A DNA stretch of 40,026 nt. Origin: Hyphomicrobiales bacterium. GTDB lineage: Bacteria; Pseudomonadota; Alphaproteobacteria; Rhizobiales; Rhizobiaceae. The position numbers and the translations under genes are program-made. The DNA lies in assembly GCA_900473175.1 (NCBI GenBank), contig UCKM01000018.1:25892-65917 (forward strand), written 5' to 3'. Shown piece after piece: positions 33,121-40,026 of the stretch (positions are counted from its first letter, which is position 1; every line of letters begins with the position of its first letter). The notes under the pieces were generated by a model. It did no database searches. It was not told where the DNA came from and saw only the letters and a list, made by a program, of their open reading frames with translations.

Positions 33121-34406
33121 ATTGGCTGGTAACATGGCTGGTGCTGGCAACCGTACTTGCGCTTCTCCTGTGGGGCTTTGCCCGTAATGAACGCATGTAT
33201 CAATTCCCGTTCCTGATCGGGGTCATCACCTTCGCCTTCATCCTGCCGCAGATACCGTCGCTTGCAGACGATCCGTTTCTGCCCGAGGGCGCCTATGTCA
33301 GGACGATTTCCTTCACGATACTTTGCCTTGCCATGTGCTGGGTCGGCTGGTCGACCAATGCGAAGCCCTATAGCTTCTTTCGCTGGAGCTTCGACGAGAA
33401 GAAACTGCTCGTTGCCGCATATGTCCTGTCACTGACGGGCGCCTATTTTTACTTCAGGCTCAGCCGCTTGCCCGGCGATGTCTCGGTCGGGGTGCAGATG
33501 AGCGGTGCCCCGGTGATCTGGCTGTTTTTCGCGCGCTTTATGAACTATGGCCTTGCAATTGCCGCGCTCTGCCTCGCCAGGCGCTTTTCCTGGTGGACGG
33601 TGCTGATCATCGGCATCGACATGGTCTTCTATCTCGATCGTATCGTGGTCACTGGCAAGCGCGCGGAAGCGGTCGAACTGATCGTAATGTTCGCCCTGGC
33701 CTTCTGGTTCTACAGGGGCTTCGTCTTGCCTCGAACTCTTGTCTTCATAGGCATGGTCGTGGGCATGGTGATGATGAGCAGCATGGCGGATTATCGTGAT
33801 GTCACGCGAGCAAACTCCGCGCCGGTTTGGGAAGATATTGGCAGGATCGACATCATGGCCAATTTCGACAATCTGCTGAAAGAGGGCGGACCGGAAATGC
33901 GCAATGCCGTGCTGCGCATCTATAATACCGATCAGGCGATGGAGTTCGATTATGGCCTGTTCCACTGGAACCGGCTGGTATTCAACTATGTCCCGGCACA
34001 ATTGGTGGGAGACAAGCTGAAGGAATCCTTAAGGGCCGAGTTGCCGTCACTGGGACGCGAGTACAATCCGCTGACCGGAACGACCGAAACGGGAATGGCC
34101 GATGCCTTTTCGTCATTCTGGTATTTCGGCATGTTCAAGTTCCTGCTGCTTTCATACGTGATGCACCGCATCTGGATATCGGCCAATACCGGTGAATTGT
34201 CAGCCCAGCTTGTCTACATTCTATCCATAGTGCCGGCCATGCATGCGATCTCGCACCAGACGGACTGGGCCCTCATGGTCTGGGTCCATATGCTGATCTT
34301 CCTGTTGCCGACCCTTATCCTGTGCCGCGCACATTCGAGTGCTCATCCCCGCTTCCCGTTTGCGGTGCGAGGCCCGGCAAACCTGCGGCTTGTGGCATCG
34401 AATTGA
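33117..34406 (+). CDS. Polytopic membrane protein, putative polysaccharide polymerase (Wzy-like)
   Basis: A 429-residue membrane protein with about ten to twelve hydrophobic segments and a large soluble loop at residues about 225-335 that contains GTTETGMADAFSSFWYFG. Size, topology and context are those of Wzy-type O-antigen or exopolysaccharide polymerases, which have little sequence conservation. No signature proves the call. The start overlaps the DUF218 stop. A flippase function is less likely because helices are not evenly distributed. Confidence 0.6.
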   Translation: MNWLVTWLVLATVLALLLWGFARNERMYQFPFLIGVITFAFILPQIPSLADDPFLPEGAYVRTISFTILCLAMCWVGWSTNAKPYSFFRWSFDEKKLLVAAYVLSLTGAYFYFRLSRLPGDVSVGVQMSGAPVIWLFFARFMNYGLAIAALCLARRFSWWTVLIIGIDMVFYLDRIVVTGKRAEAVELIVMFALAFWFYRGFVLPRTLVFIGMVVGMVMMSSMADYRDVTRANSAPVWEDIGRIDIMANFDNLLKEGGPEMRNAVLRIYNTDQAMEFDYGLFHWNRLVFNYVPAQLVGDKLKESLRAELPSLGREYNPLTGTTETGMADAFSSFWYFGMFKFLLLSYVMHRIWISANTGELSAQLVYILSIVPAMHAISHQTDWALMVWVHMLIFLLPTLILCRAHSSAHPRFPFAVRGPANLRLVASN

Positions 34407-34420
34407 AGGAGTTGCGCATC

Positions 34421-35011
34421 ATGCGATCACGTTTCAACGATCCGACATTCGACAGTACGGCGCAACCCTTGCCGCGTTTCGGCGGGGCGACCTTCGCATT
34501 GCGGTTCCGGATCATGCGGTTTTTGTGGACCATCTGCTGGGCGCTACTGGCGGCATGGACGCCGTCACCACTCAGCCCGTGGCGGGCTTGGCTGCTCCGG
34601 CGCTTTGGCGCGCGTATCGACCCCACCGCAATCGTGCGCAGCAGCGTGAAGATCTGGTGGCCGGGCAATCTTATCATGGGCAAACACGCTTCGATGGGCC
34701 CGGGCGTGATCTGCTACAACGTCGCGGAAATCACCATCGAAGATTTCGCCATCGTTTCGCAGCGCACGCACCTCTGCACTGGAACCCATGACGTGGATGA
34801 CGAAAGCTTTCCGCTGAAGAGCCGGCCAATCACGATTCGCTCCAACGCCTGGATCGCCGCGGAGGCTTTTGTCGGGCCTGGTGTCATTGCGGGCGAGGGT
34901 GCCGTGCTTGGCGCCCGAGGTGTCGCGACCGGCAAGCTCGATCCTTGGATGATCTATGTGGGAAATCCCGCAAAGCCAGTCAGAAACCGCAAGCGGCCTG
35001 CCGGCGAATAG
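34421..35011 (+). CDS. WcaF-like acyltransferase (left-handed beta-helix)
   Basis: A 196-residue hexapeptide-repeat acyltransferase. The N-terminal FALRFRIMRFLWTICWALLAAWTPSPLSPWR region is the WcaF-type membrane-proximal segment (quoted in part: RFLWTICWALL). The repeats run from about residue 60 (IVRSSVKIWWPGNLIMG, IEDFAIVSQRTHLCTGTHD, AFVGPGVIAGEGAVLGARGV) with the conserved His in GTHD. It would O-acetylate or otherwise acylate the polysaccharide. ATG at 34421 has AAGGAG nine bases upstream; the longer frame overlaps the preceding gene. It is the last gene of the cluster. Confidence 0.88.
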   Translation: MRSRFNDPTFDSTAQPLPRFGGATFALRFRIMRFLWTICWALLAAWTPSPLSPWRAWLLRRFGARIDPTAIVRSSVKIWWPGNLIMGKHASMGPGVICYNVAEITIEDFAIVSQRTHLCTGTHDVDDESFPLKSRPITIRSNAWIAAEAFVGPGVIAGEGAVLGARGVATGKLDPWMIYVGNPAKPVRNRKRPAGE

Positions 35012-35042
35012 CAGTTCTTTTCGAGGTTCGTTATGCGTGGCA

Positions 35043-35149
35043 CCTCCTCTGGGAGGCAGGGCTAAGAATACGGTCCAGAAGGCATTGCGGGTATCGTGTT
35101 CTTTTGCCCCCCACCCCGGACCTGCGGCCCGACCCTCCCCACGTTGGGG
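35043..35149. repeat. Possible interspersed palindromic repeat
   Basis: The gap between the acyltransferase and gcvH holds two small palindromes, CCTCC-N4-GGAGG (35043-35056) and CCCCA-CGT-TGGGG (35137-35149), flanking a GC-rich stretch. The composition is like mosaic intergenic repeats common in rhizobial genomes. Only one copy exists in this window, so repetition is inferred. Confidence 0.3.
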
Positions 35150-35234
35150 TAGGCTAAGGTGCGGCACCGTTTCCGACCATCCTGCACATGCGATGACCGT
35201 GCCAGAAGAGGGTGAGACAGCATGAAGATGATAC

Positions 35235-35603
35235 CTATCCAATGATCGCCTTGTATCCCGCTTCGTCGAGCAATCCTGTCAGTTGGTCCGTGTCGGAAAG
35301 TTTCATCTTCCACAGCCATCCATCGCCGGTCGCCGAGGAATTGACCAGTGCCGGATCACTTGCCGCCGCTGCATTGACCTCGGTTACCTCGCCGTCCACA
35401 GGCGCGTAGACGTCCGAGGCGGCCTTCACCGATTCCACGACGACTGCCGGGTCGCCCTTCGACAGGGACTGACCGACATCCGGCAATTGCACAAAGACGA
35501 GATCGCCGAGCTGATCCTGGGCGTGATCGGTAATGCCGACCGTGGCAATGCCATTCTCGACGCGGACCCATTCGTGATCTTCAGTAAAATAGGTGGCAGT
35601 CAT
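35235..35603 (-). CDS. gcvH: Glycine cleavage system H protein
   Basis: A 122-residue lipoyl carrier of the glycine cleavage complex. The lipoyl-lysine is Lys60 in [15 protein letters not shown], and the N-terminal [25 protein letters not shown] is typical (shown here in part: [12 protein letters not shown]). It shuttles the aminomethyl intermediate among the P, T and L proteins. It follows gcvT by 5 bases and is therefore under the same riboswitch. The gene for the P protein, expected next, is missing; the neighbouring DNA belongs to the polysaccharide locus. Confidence 0.97.
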   Translation of the reverse strand: MTATYFTEDHEWVRVENGIATVGITDHAQDQLGDLVFVQLPDVGQSLSKGDPAVVVESVKAASDVYAPVDGEVTEVNAAAASDPALVNSSATGDGWLWKMKLSDTDQLTGLLDEAGYKAIIG

Positions 35604-35608
35604 CTCAA

Positions 35609-36727
35609 TTATCCTTTGTGGTAGCCATGTGGAGTGAACGGTAGCTGATGAACATGCAGCGCAATGCGGTTGCCGCGAACTTCAGTGAAGACCTGTGAGC
35701 CGACCGGCGCGAAATCCTTGCCGACGTAGCCCATGGCGACGGGGTAGCCCACTGAGGGACCAAATCCGCCGGAGGTTACGATGCCGATCGTATTGCCATT
35801 GATATCAAGCAAGACAGAATCGGAGCGCACCGGCTGGCGACCGTCGGGTTTCAGACCAACGCGCTTGCGCTTTGGGCCGGTAGCGATTTTCTCGGCAAGC
35901 GCCTTTGCGCCGATGAAACCTGCCTTTTCGCGGACCGGCTTGGTAATAGCCCAGGTGAGACCGGCATCGACAGGATCCGTCTCCGGCGTGATATCGTGTC
36001 CGTGCAGGCAAAGCCCGGCCTCGAGCCGCAGGCTGTCGCGCGCGGCAAGTCCGATCCATGCCACGCGCGCGTCAGAGAGGAGCTTTTCCGCAAGCGCGCG
36101 TGCATCGGCTTCCGGCAGACCGATCTCGAATCCGTCCTCGCCCGTATAGCCCGAGCGGCTCATGAACCAGCCGGGTTTCGGTTCGAAACCGTGCATGAAG
36201 GCAAGTTCTGTGCCGGCGATCCCGGCCTTGCGCAGCACGTCCGCTGCCTGGGGCCCCTGGATCGCCAGAAACACGCGGTCGAGCGCATCGACCTTACAGT
36301 CAAAAGCCTTGGCGACGTCGCGCAAATGCGCCTCATCGGCGGCGGCATTTCCGGCATTGGCCACCACCATGAAGCGGTCTGGCCCAAGGCGCGTGATGAT
36401 CAGATCATCCAGAATCCCGGCCTGTTCATTGAGGAAAAACGTATATTTCGATTGCCCCGCGCTTAGCAATTCCGCATCGAGCGGACAGGCACGCGACAGC
36501 AGCGCGGCGGCTTCCGCTCCGGCCACGTCGAACAGCTGCATATGCGAAATGTCGAACAATCCCGCATTTTCACGGGTGTGAAGATGTTCCTTCATCACGC
36601 CGAGTGGATAGGTGATCGGCATAGACCAACCGGCAAAGCCGCCAAAGCGGGCATTTGCCGCCTTATGCAAATCCTCCAGCGGCAGCGGCTTCAGATCTTC
36701 TGATTCGAGGTTTTCGTGAGTGCCCAT
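35609..36727 (-). CDS. gcvT: Glycine cleavage system T protein (aminomethyltransferase)
   Basis: A 372-residue tetrahydrofolate-dependent aminomethyltransferase. Landmarks are [16 protein letters not shown] (residues 28-43), GLFDISHM (57-63), [11 protein letters not shown] with the catalytic aspartate near 107-108, and [11 protein letters not shown]. The C-terminal folate-binding region has [24 protein letters not shown] residues. Start is ATG at 36725-36727 with GGAG five bases before; TTG at 36748 is too close to the upstream GGAGG. A five-codon open frame ends on this ATG (TAATG). A tandem glycine riboswitch is upstream. Confidence 0.97.
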   Translation of the reverse strand: MGTHENLESEDLKPLPLEDLHKAANARFGGFAGWSMPITYPLGVMKEHLHTRENAGLFDISHMQLFDVAGAEAAALLSRACPLDAELLSAGQSKYTFFLNEQAGILDDLIITRLGPDRFMVVANAGNAAADEAHLRDVAKAFDCKVDALDRVFLAIQGPQAADVLRKAGIAGTELAFMHGFEPKPGWFMSRSGYTGEDGFEIGLPEADARALAEKLLSDARVAWIGLAARDSLRLEAGLCLHGHDITPETDPVDAGLTWAITKPVREKAGFIGAKALAEKIATGPKRKRVGLKPDGRQPVRSDSVLLDINGNTIGIVTSGGFGPSVGYPVAMGYVGKDFAPVGSQVFTEVRGNRIALHVHQLPFTPHGYHKG

Positions 36728-36753
36728 TACAACTCCAGAGACATGCAAAGACC

Positions 36754-36770
36754 TCCGTCACAATGACGGA
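36754..36770 (-). promoter_or_regulatory. Hairpin overlapping a GGAGG ribosome binding site in the gcvT leader
   Basis: TCCGTCA (36754-36760) and TGACGGA (36764-36770) form a perfect 7-base-pair stem with a 3-base loop. On the minus strand its far arm contains the first bases of GGAGG, 7 bases before the ATG of a five-codon frame (36744). It is a plausible expression platform of the glycine riboswitch. Confidence 0.5.
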
Positions 36771-36784
36771 TCGATTCTTTACCC

Positions 36785-36881
36785 CTCTGTCGGAAGCCTG
36801 AGAGACTCGCTCAAGTCAGGCCCTATTGGACGCTGACTGAACTTACACCTTCGGCGCGGGGTTTCCCCCGACTTTCCAGAG
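36785..36881 (-). ncRNA. Glycine riboswitch, aptamer 2
   Basis: The second aptamer of a tandem pair on the minus strand. CAGAG (36877-36881) closes with CTCTG (36785-36789). The conserved CGCCGAAGG and, later, GTCTCTCAGG core elements of glycine aptamers are readable. It is nearest to gcvT. Confidence 0.9.
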
Positions 36882-36894
36882 TTGTCTTACCTGC

Positions 36895-36978
36895 TTGCGG
36901 TTCCTGGTACCTGAGAGATTTCGGGCGATTTCCCCTTCGGTGGACCTGCGCATCGCTGCACCGGACACTCTCCCGCAA
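36895..36978 (-). ncRNA. Glycine riboswitch, aptamer 1
   Basis: The first aptamer, with P1 formed by TTGCGG (plus 36973-36978) and CCGCAA (plus 36895-36900), the GGGAGAGTGTCCGG opening, CACCGAAGGGG and ATCTCTCAGGTACC. CCTG just before it and CAGG in the 13-base linker could form the leader-linker kink-turn helix known for tandem glycine riboswitches. Confidence 0.93.
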
Positions 36979-37116
36979 ACTGACAGGGCCAATCCATCTT
37001 GCAAATCGATCGACCCTCGACGGCTTGACCTTATCGCACGGTCCATGGCCTGTCATCGTCTTAAAATCATTTTTGACGCATTACAGACAGAAATTGTCTG
37101 AATGAGAACATCTTCA

Positions 37117-37423
<307 letters not shown>

Positions 37424-37425
37424 CG

Positions 37426-37845
37426 ATGTCGTTGATTGTCGACGCGTCGATGGCTGCTGCATGGGTCTTGCCTGACGAACAGAACGACGAAGCAGACGCC
37501 ATCCTGTTTGGTCTGGACGTGCGCCAAGCGCTTGTCCCTGAACTGTTCTGGTATGAAATGCGCAACCTGTGTGTATTGTCGGAACGTCGCGGCCGGATTG
37601 CGAGGGGTGAGGCCTTATTGTCAATGGCGCAGTTACGCCAATTGAATCTCGCTACGCACAATATGGGGCATGATCGTGCAATCGTTGTGCTCGCGCTCAA
37701 ACACCATCTTACCGGGTATGATGCTACCTATCTTGCATTGGCGATCGACCAAAAAATGCCGATTGCAACTACGGATAGACGGCTGGCGGGCGCTGCCCGC
37801 GCTGAAAATATCGAAATACTAGGCCCGCTGCGCAAGCAGCCTTGA
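37426..37845 (+). CDS. PIN domain ribonuclease toxin, VapC-like
   Basis: A 139-residue PIN domain protein. The acidic active-site residues are Asp6 (LIVDASM), Glu44 (FWYEMRNL), Asp99 (GYDATYLALA) and Asp117 (ATTDRRL). As the partner of the preceding antitoxin it is predicted to cleave RNA and arrest growth when freed. The ATG at 37426 is chosen: a longer reading frame exists but the extra N-terminus overlaps the antitoxin out of frame. Its last 27 bases overlap the end of the convergent cyclase gene, an uncommon arrangement. Confidence 0.92.
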   Translation: MSLIVDASMAAAWVLPDEQNDEADAILFGLDVRQALVPELFWYEMRNLCVLSERRGRIARGEALLSMAQLRQLNLATHNMGHDRAIVVLALKHHLTGYDATYLALAIDQKMPIATTDRRLAGAARAENIEILGPLRKQP

Positions 37846-38865
37846 AGGGTTCTGACGTTGCCGTGCCAGCGACATCACCCCGAGTGTCTGACCCTTGCCC
37901 CGCAGAGCATGCGTTCCGAGATAATCGGTTCGGATATCACCGGGGAAATCGATGCGCCTTGCAAGCTCGCTTGAAATCAATACGGGTGCCTGCAGTGTGC
38001 GGCAAAGCTGATCCAGCCGGGCCGCCGTGTTCACCGTATCGCCGAAATAGGTGATCTTGTGGTGGTCCACGCCAATCTCAGCCGTGACGACAGGGCCGCC
38101 GTGCAGGGCTGCGCGCAACCGCGGAACACGGCCAAATTGCTTGAGCCATTTAGCGGAATTGGCTTCGATCGCATCGAGGATGTCGAAGACACAATTGATG
38201 CAGTTGGCGTTGCGGATGCCCCTCGCCATCGGCCAGGTGATGATGGCGGCATCCCCCACATAGTCATCGACGGTGCCGTGGCGCCTTCGTACCGGCGTCG
38301 CAATTTCAGCGAACAAAGCACCAAGAAATTTCTGCGCCCGCAGGTCACCGAACTCTTCGGCAAAGGAAGTCGATCCGACGAGATCGATGAAGAGGAAAAT
38401 GCGTTCTTCCTCGATCGGTTTGCGGTAGCGGCCAATCAGCAGACTTGTGAATATATCGCGGCCAAGCAATTCCCGCACACGCGACACGGCGCTCAGGATC
38501 GCAGATACGCCCAATGTGTAGAACAGGACTTTGGGCGGCAGCACGGCCTGCTCCCACCACGTGCCTGGCAGATAGCCGATGGCCCAAAGGAGCGTGCCGC
38601 ATAGCGTATAGCCGATGCTGATGATGAGGTAGTTGGCAATGAGGGCACAGGCGATATAGCCCGGCGTCGGCAGGCCGTTGATCCAGTGGAACAGACGCGG
38701 AAGGAAGCTTCCCCGCTCGAAGGCAATCAGCGGAACGCAGACGGACAGGGCGAAGATCGCTCCGATCGCCGACCACTGTCCATAAAAGAGATATCCATAA
38801 AGGAGCCCGCTGGCCGCAACGGCACAAAGGATGAATATCCAGAAGCCGACCGAATATCTGTTCAT
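37819..38865 (-). CDS. Membrane-anchored class III adenylate/guanylate cyclase
   Basis: A 348-residue protein with about four to six N-terminal membrane helices (residues about 8-125), then a class III nucleotide cyclase domain (about 155-330). Metal aspartates are Asp161 (LFIDLVGST) and Asp205 (YVGDAAII); Asp276, Asn279 and Arg283 lie in YFGDTVNTAARLD, where the Asp is at the adenine-selecting position, so cAMP is more likely than cGMP. The lysine usually seen before the second metal Asp is not apparent. The start is ATG at 38863-38865; the longer frame runs antisense over the dehydratase gene and is rejected. Confidence 0.9.
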   Translation of the reverse strand: MNRYSVGFWIFILCAVAASGLLYGYLFYGQWSAIGAIFALSVCVPLIAFERGSFLPRLFHWINGLPTPGYIACALIANYLIISIGYTLCGTLLWAIGYLPGTWWEQAVLPPKVLFYTLGVSAILSAVSRVRELLGRDIFTSLLIGRYRKPIEEERIFLFIDLVGSTSFAEEFGDLRAQKFLGALFAEIATPVRRRHGTVDDYVGDAAIITWPMARGIRNANCINCVFDILDAIEANSAKWLKQFGRVPRLRAALHGGPVVTAEIGVDHHKITYFGDTVNTAARLDQLCRTLQAPVLISSELARRIDFPGDIRTDYLGTHALRGKGQTLGVMSLARQRQNPSRLLAQRA

Positions 38866-38953
38866 TGATCCAATCCCGATGCCAGCAAGGCTAAGAGCGA
38901 TACCCCGCTTGACGAGGCGGATCAACGCTTGCCTTTGGCGCAAGGGAGGAAAT

Positions 38954-39004
38954 ATGCTCACCCTCACCCCCTCACGGCGAGTCCTCCCATGCCCATTGAA
39001 GTAA
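38954..39004 (+). CDS. Possible 16-codon leader open frame
   Basis: An ATG at 38954 follows GGGAGGA (38944-38950) and opens a 16-codon frame ending in TAA at 39002-39004, overlapping the dehydratase start out of frame. The predicted peptide is MLTLTPSRRVLPCPLK. The ribosome binding site is better than that of the dehydratase, so it may be translated and couple the two, or the real start may differ. Low confidence. Confidence 0.3.
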   Translation: MLTLTPSRRVLPCPLK

Positions 39005-39927
39005 CGCCCGAACGCATTGCCGAAATAGAAACACTGATCCGCCCGCATATCCGTCACACGCCCGTGCTCGACATCGACATGACCGATTTCGGTCTGGATC
39101 CGCTGTCCGTCGCGCTCAAGCTTGAATGCCTGCAGCATTCTGGATCGTTCAAGGCGCGCGGAGCCTTTACCAACCTCCTGACGCGGACAGTCCCGTTGGC
39201 GGGTGTCGCTGCGGCCTCGGGCGGCAATCATGGGGCGGCAGTTGCCTATGCCGCGATGCGGCTCGGCGTGCCCGCAACCATCTTCGTTCCAGGTGTCACC
39301 TCCCCCGCCAAGGCCGAAAAAATTCGCGGCTATGGGGCACGTCTCGTCATCAGCGGCGAACGCTATGCCGATGCGCTGGCGGCAAGCGAACGATTCGTTG
39401 CGGAAAGCGGCGCCCTCGCCATTCATGCCTATGACCAGGTTGAAACCCTGCTCGGCCAGGGGACGCTCGGGCGTGAATTCGAGGCCGATCTGCCGGATAT
39501 GACAACGCTTCTGGTCGCCGTTGGTGGCGGCGGCCTCATCGGCGGCATCGCCGCGTGGTTTCGCGGCCGGGTAAGGGTTATCGCGGTCGAACCGGAAGGC
39601 TCGCCCACCTTGAACCGGGCACTCGCGGCTGGCCGTCCCGTCGATGCGCCGGCGGAAGGCATCGCCGCCGATTCGCTTGCGCCGAGACGCGTCGGTGAAT
39701 TGATGTTCCCGATCGCCCAGGAATTCGTCGCCGGGTCGATACTCGTTTCTGATGATGATATTCGCGCAGCGCAGCATGCGCTGTGGGACAACATCCGCAT
39801 CGTCGCCGAGCCAGGCGGAGCCGCGGCCTTCGCCGCGCTGCTGTCGGGCAAATATGTGCCCCAGGCCGGCGAGCGCGTCGCGGTGCTGGTTTGCGGCTCG
39901 AATACGACAGCCGTGAATTTCGATTGA
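38989..39927 (+). CDS. Threonine/serine dehydratase (PLP-dependent, TdcB/IlvA-like)
   Basis: A 312-residue PLP enzyme that deaminates threonine or serine to a 2-oxo acid and ammonia. The PLP-lysine is Lys55 in SGSFKARGA, the phosphate-binding pocket is SGGNHG (77-82), then the glycine-rich GGGGLIGG loop. It lacks the C-terminal ACT regulatory domain, so it is a catabolic-type or serine/threonine dehydratase, or a related racemase. ATG at 38989 is used for the family-like N-terminus; TTG at 38929 is an alternative. It ends near a strong terminator. Confidence 0.92.
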   Translation: MPIEVTPERIAEIETLIRPHIRHTPVLDIDMTDFGLDPLSVALKLECLQHSGSFKARGAFTNLLTRTVPLAGVAAASGGNHGAAVAYAAMRLGVPATIFVPGVTSPAKAEKIRGYGARLVISGERYADALAASERFVAESGALAIHAYDQVETLLGQGTLGREFEADLPDMTTLLVAVGGGGLIGGIAAWFRGRVRVIAVEPEGSPTLNRALAAGRPVDAPAEGIAADSLAPRRVGELMFPIAQEFVAGSILVSDDDIRAAQHALWDNIRIVAEPGGAAAFAALLSGKYVPQAGERVAVLVCGSNTTAVNFD

Positions 39928-39984
39928 TATCCGCTTGCAGGCCAAGGGGGGTATGCCTGCGCCGGACACTCGCCTCCCAAACGC

Positions 39985-40010
39985 AAAAACCCCGCTTGCG
40001 CGGGGTTTTT
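39985..40010 (+). terminator. Intrinsic terminator after the dehydratase gene
   Basis: A perfect 11-base-pair hairpin, AAAAACCCCGC (39985-39995) and GCGGGGTTTTT (40000-40010), with a TTGC loop, ending in a T-run. It is symmetrical and can act on both strands. It lies 58 bases after the dehydratase stop codon. Confidence 0.92.
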
Positions 40011-40026
40011 GTGTGGATGTTTTGCG

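Noticed and set aside
38866-39969. N-terminal extension of the cyclase into a 716-codon frame
   Set aside because: This part runs antisense to a clear PLP dehydratase gene; it reads as a shadow of that gene.

Overview
The window looks like chromosomal DNA of an alphaproteobacterium of the order Hyphomicrobiales (Rhizobiales), probably Phyllobacteriaceae or Brucellaceae-like. This is inferred from the GC-rich coding style, DctPQM and Opp/Dpp-type uptake operons, many divergent LysR, Lrp, GntR and ArsR regulator pairs, DUF1127 and TadG-like proteins, and the gene repertoire. I see no rRNA, tRNA, CRISPR array or insertion sequence. The window opens just inside an operon (its substrate-binding gene probably lies to the left) and closes after a strong intrinsic terminator.

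Layout. 60-3632: two permeases and two ATPases of an Opp/Dpp-type ABC importer, joined by start/stop overlaps. 3661-4846: an Lrp-type regulator divergent from a LysE exporter, with a dense set of inverted repeats between them. 5055-6008: an orphan TadG-like protein. 6062-7696: a TPP riboswitch followed by thiE and thiD. 7697-11162: a visibly AT-richer island with a small lipoprotein and a Tat-exported GH35 beta-galactosidase carrying a ricin-type lectin tail. 11237-11998: a lytic transglycosylase lipoprotein. 12172-17113: a GntR regulator with promoter and operator, a complete TRAP transporter and an L-idonate-5-dehydrogenase-like enzyme, read as one sugar-acid catabolic operon. 17255-18127: a D,D-carboxypeptidase. 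18270-21359: an aldo/keto reductase and MFS exporter divergent from a LysR regulator. 21406-24614: a PCMT-like methyltransferase, an EamA exporter, two VOC proteins and a tiny membrane protein. 24972-26228: a GcvA-type LysR divergent from a DUF1127 protein. 26238-28544: ArsR, cupin and a 62-residue protein divergent from an MFS exporter, with two identical half-site palindromes between. 28548-28940: a secreted hypothetical protein.

29166-35011 holds a small surface-polysaccharide locus: an atypical LuxR-type regulator, a long structured leader, then a WecA-like initiating transferase, a WaaE-like glycosyltransferase, a DUF218 protein, a polymerase-like membrane protein and a WcaF-like acyltransferase. 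35235-36980 on the minus strand is a tandem glycine riboswitch with gcvT and gcvH, but gcvP, normally next, is absent. 37184-37845 is a Phd/PIN toxin-antitoxin pair that overlaps tail to tail a membrane class III nucleotide cyclase (37819-38865). A threonine/serine dehydratase (38989-39927) and a terminator end the window.

The strongest systems-level observations are the compact polysaccharide locus with its pseudo-receiver regulator, the two riboswitches whose downstream hairpins cover ribosome binding sites, four divergent regulator pairs with clear palindromic operators, the gcvTH operon without gcvP, and the AT-rich GH35 island. No clearly unprecedented defence or mobile system is visible.
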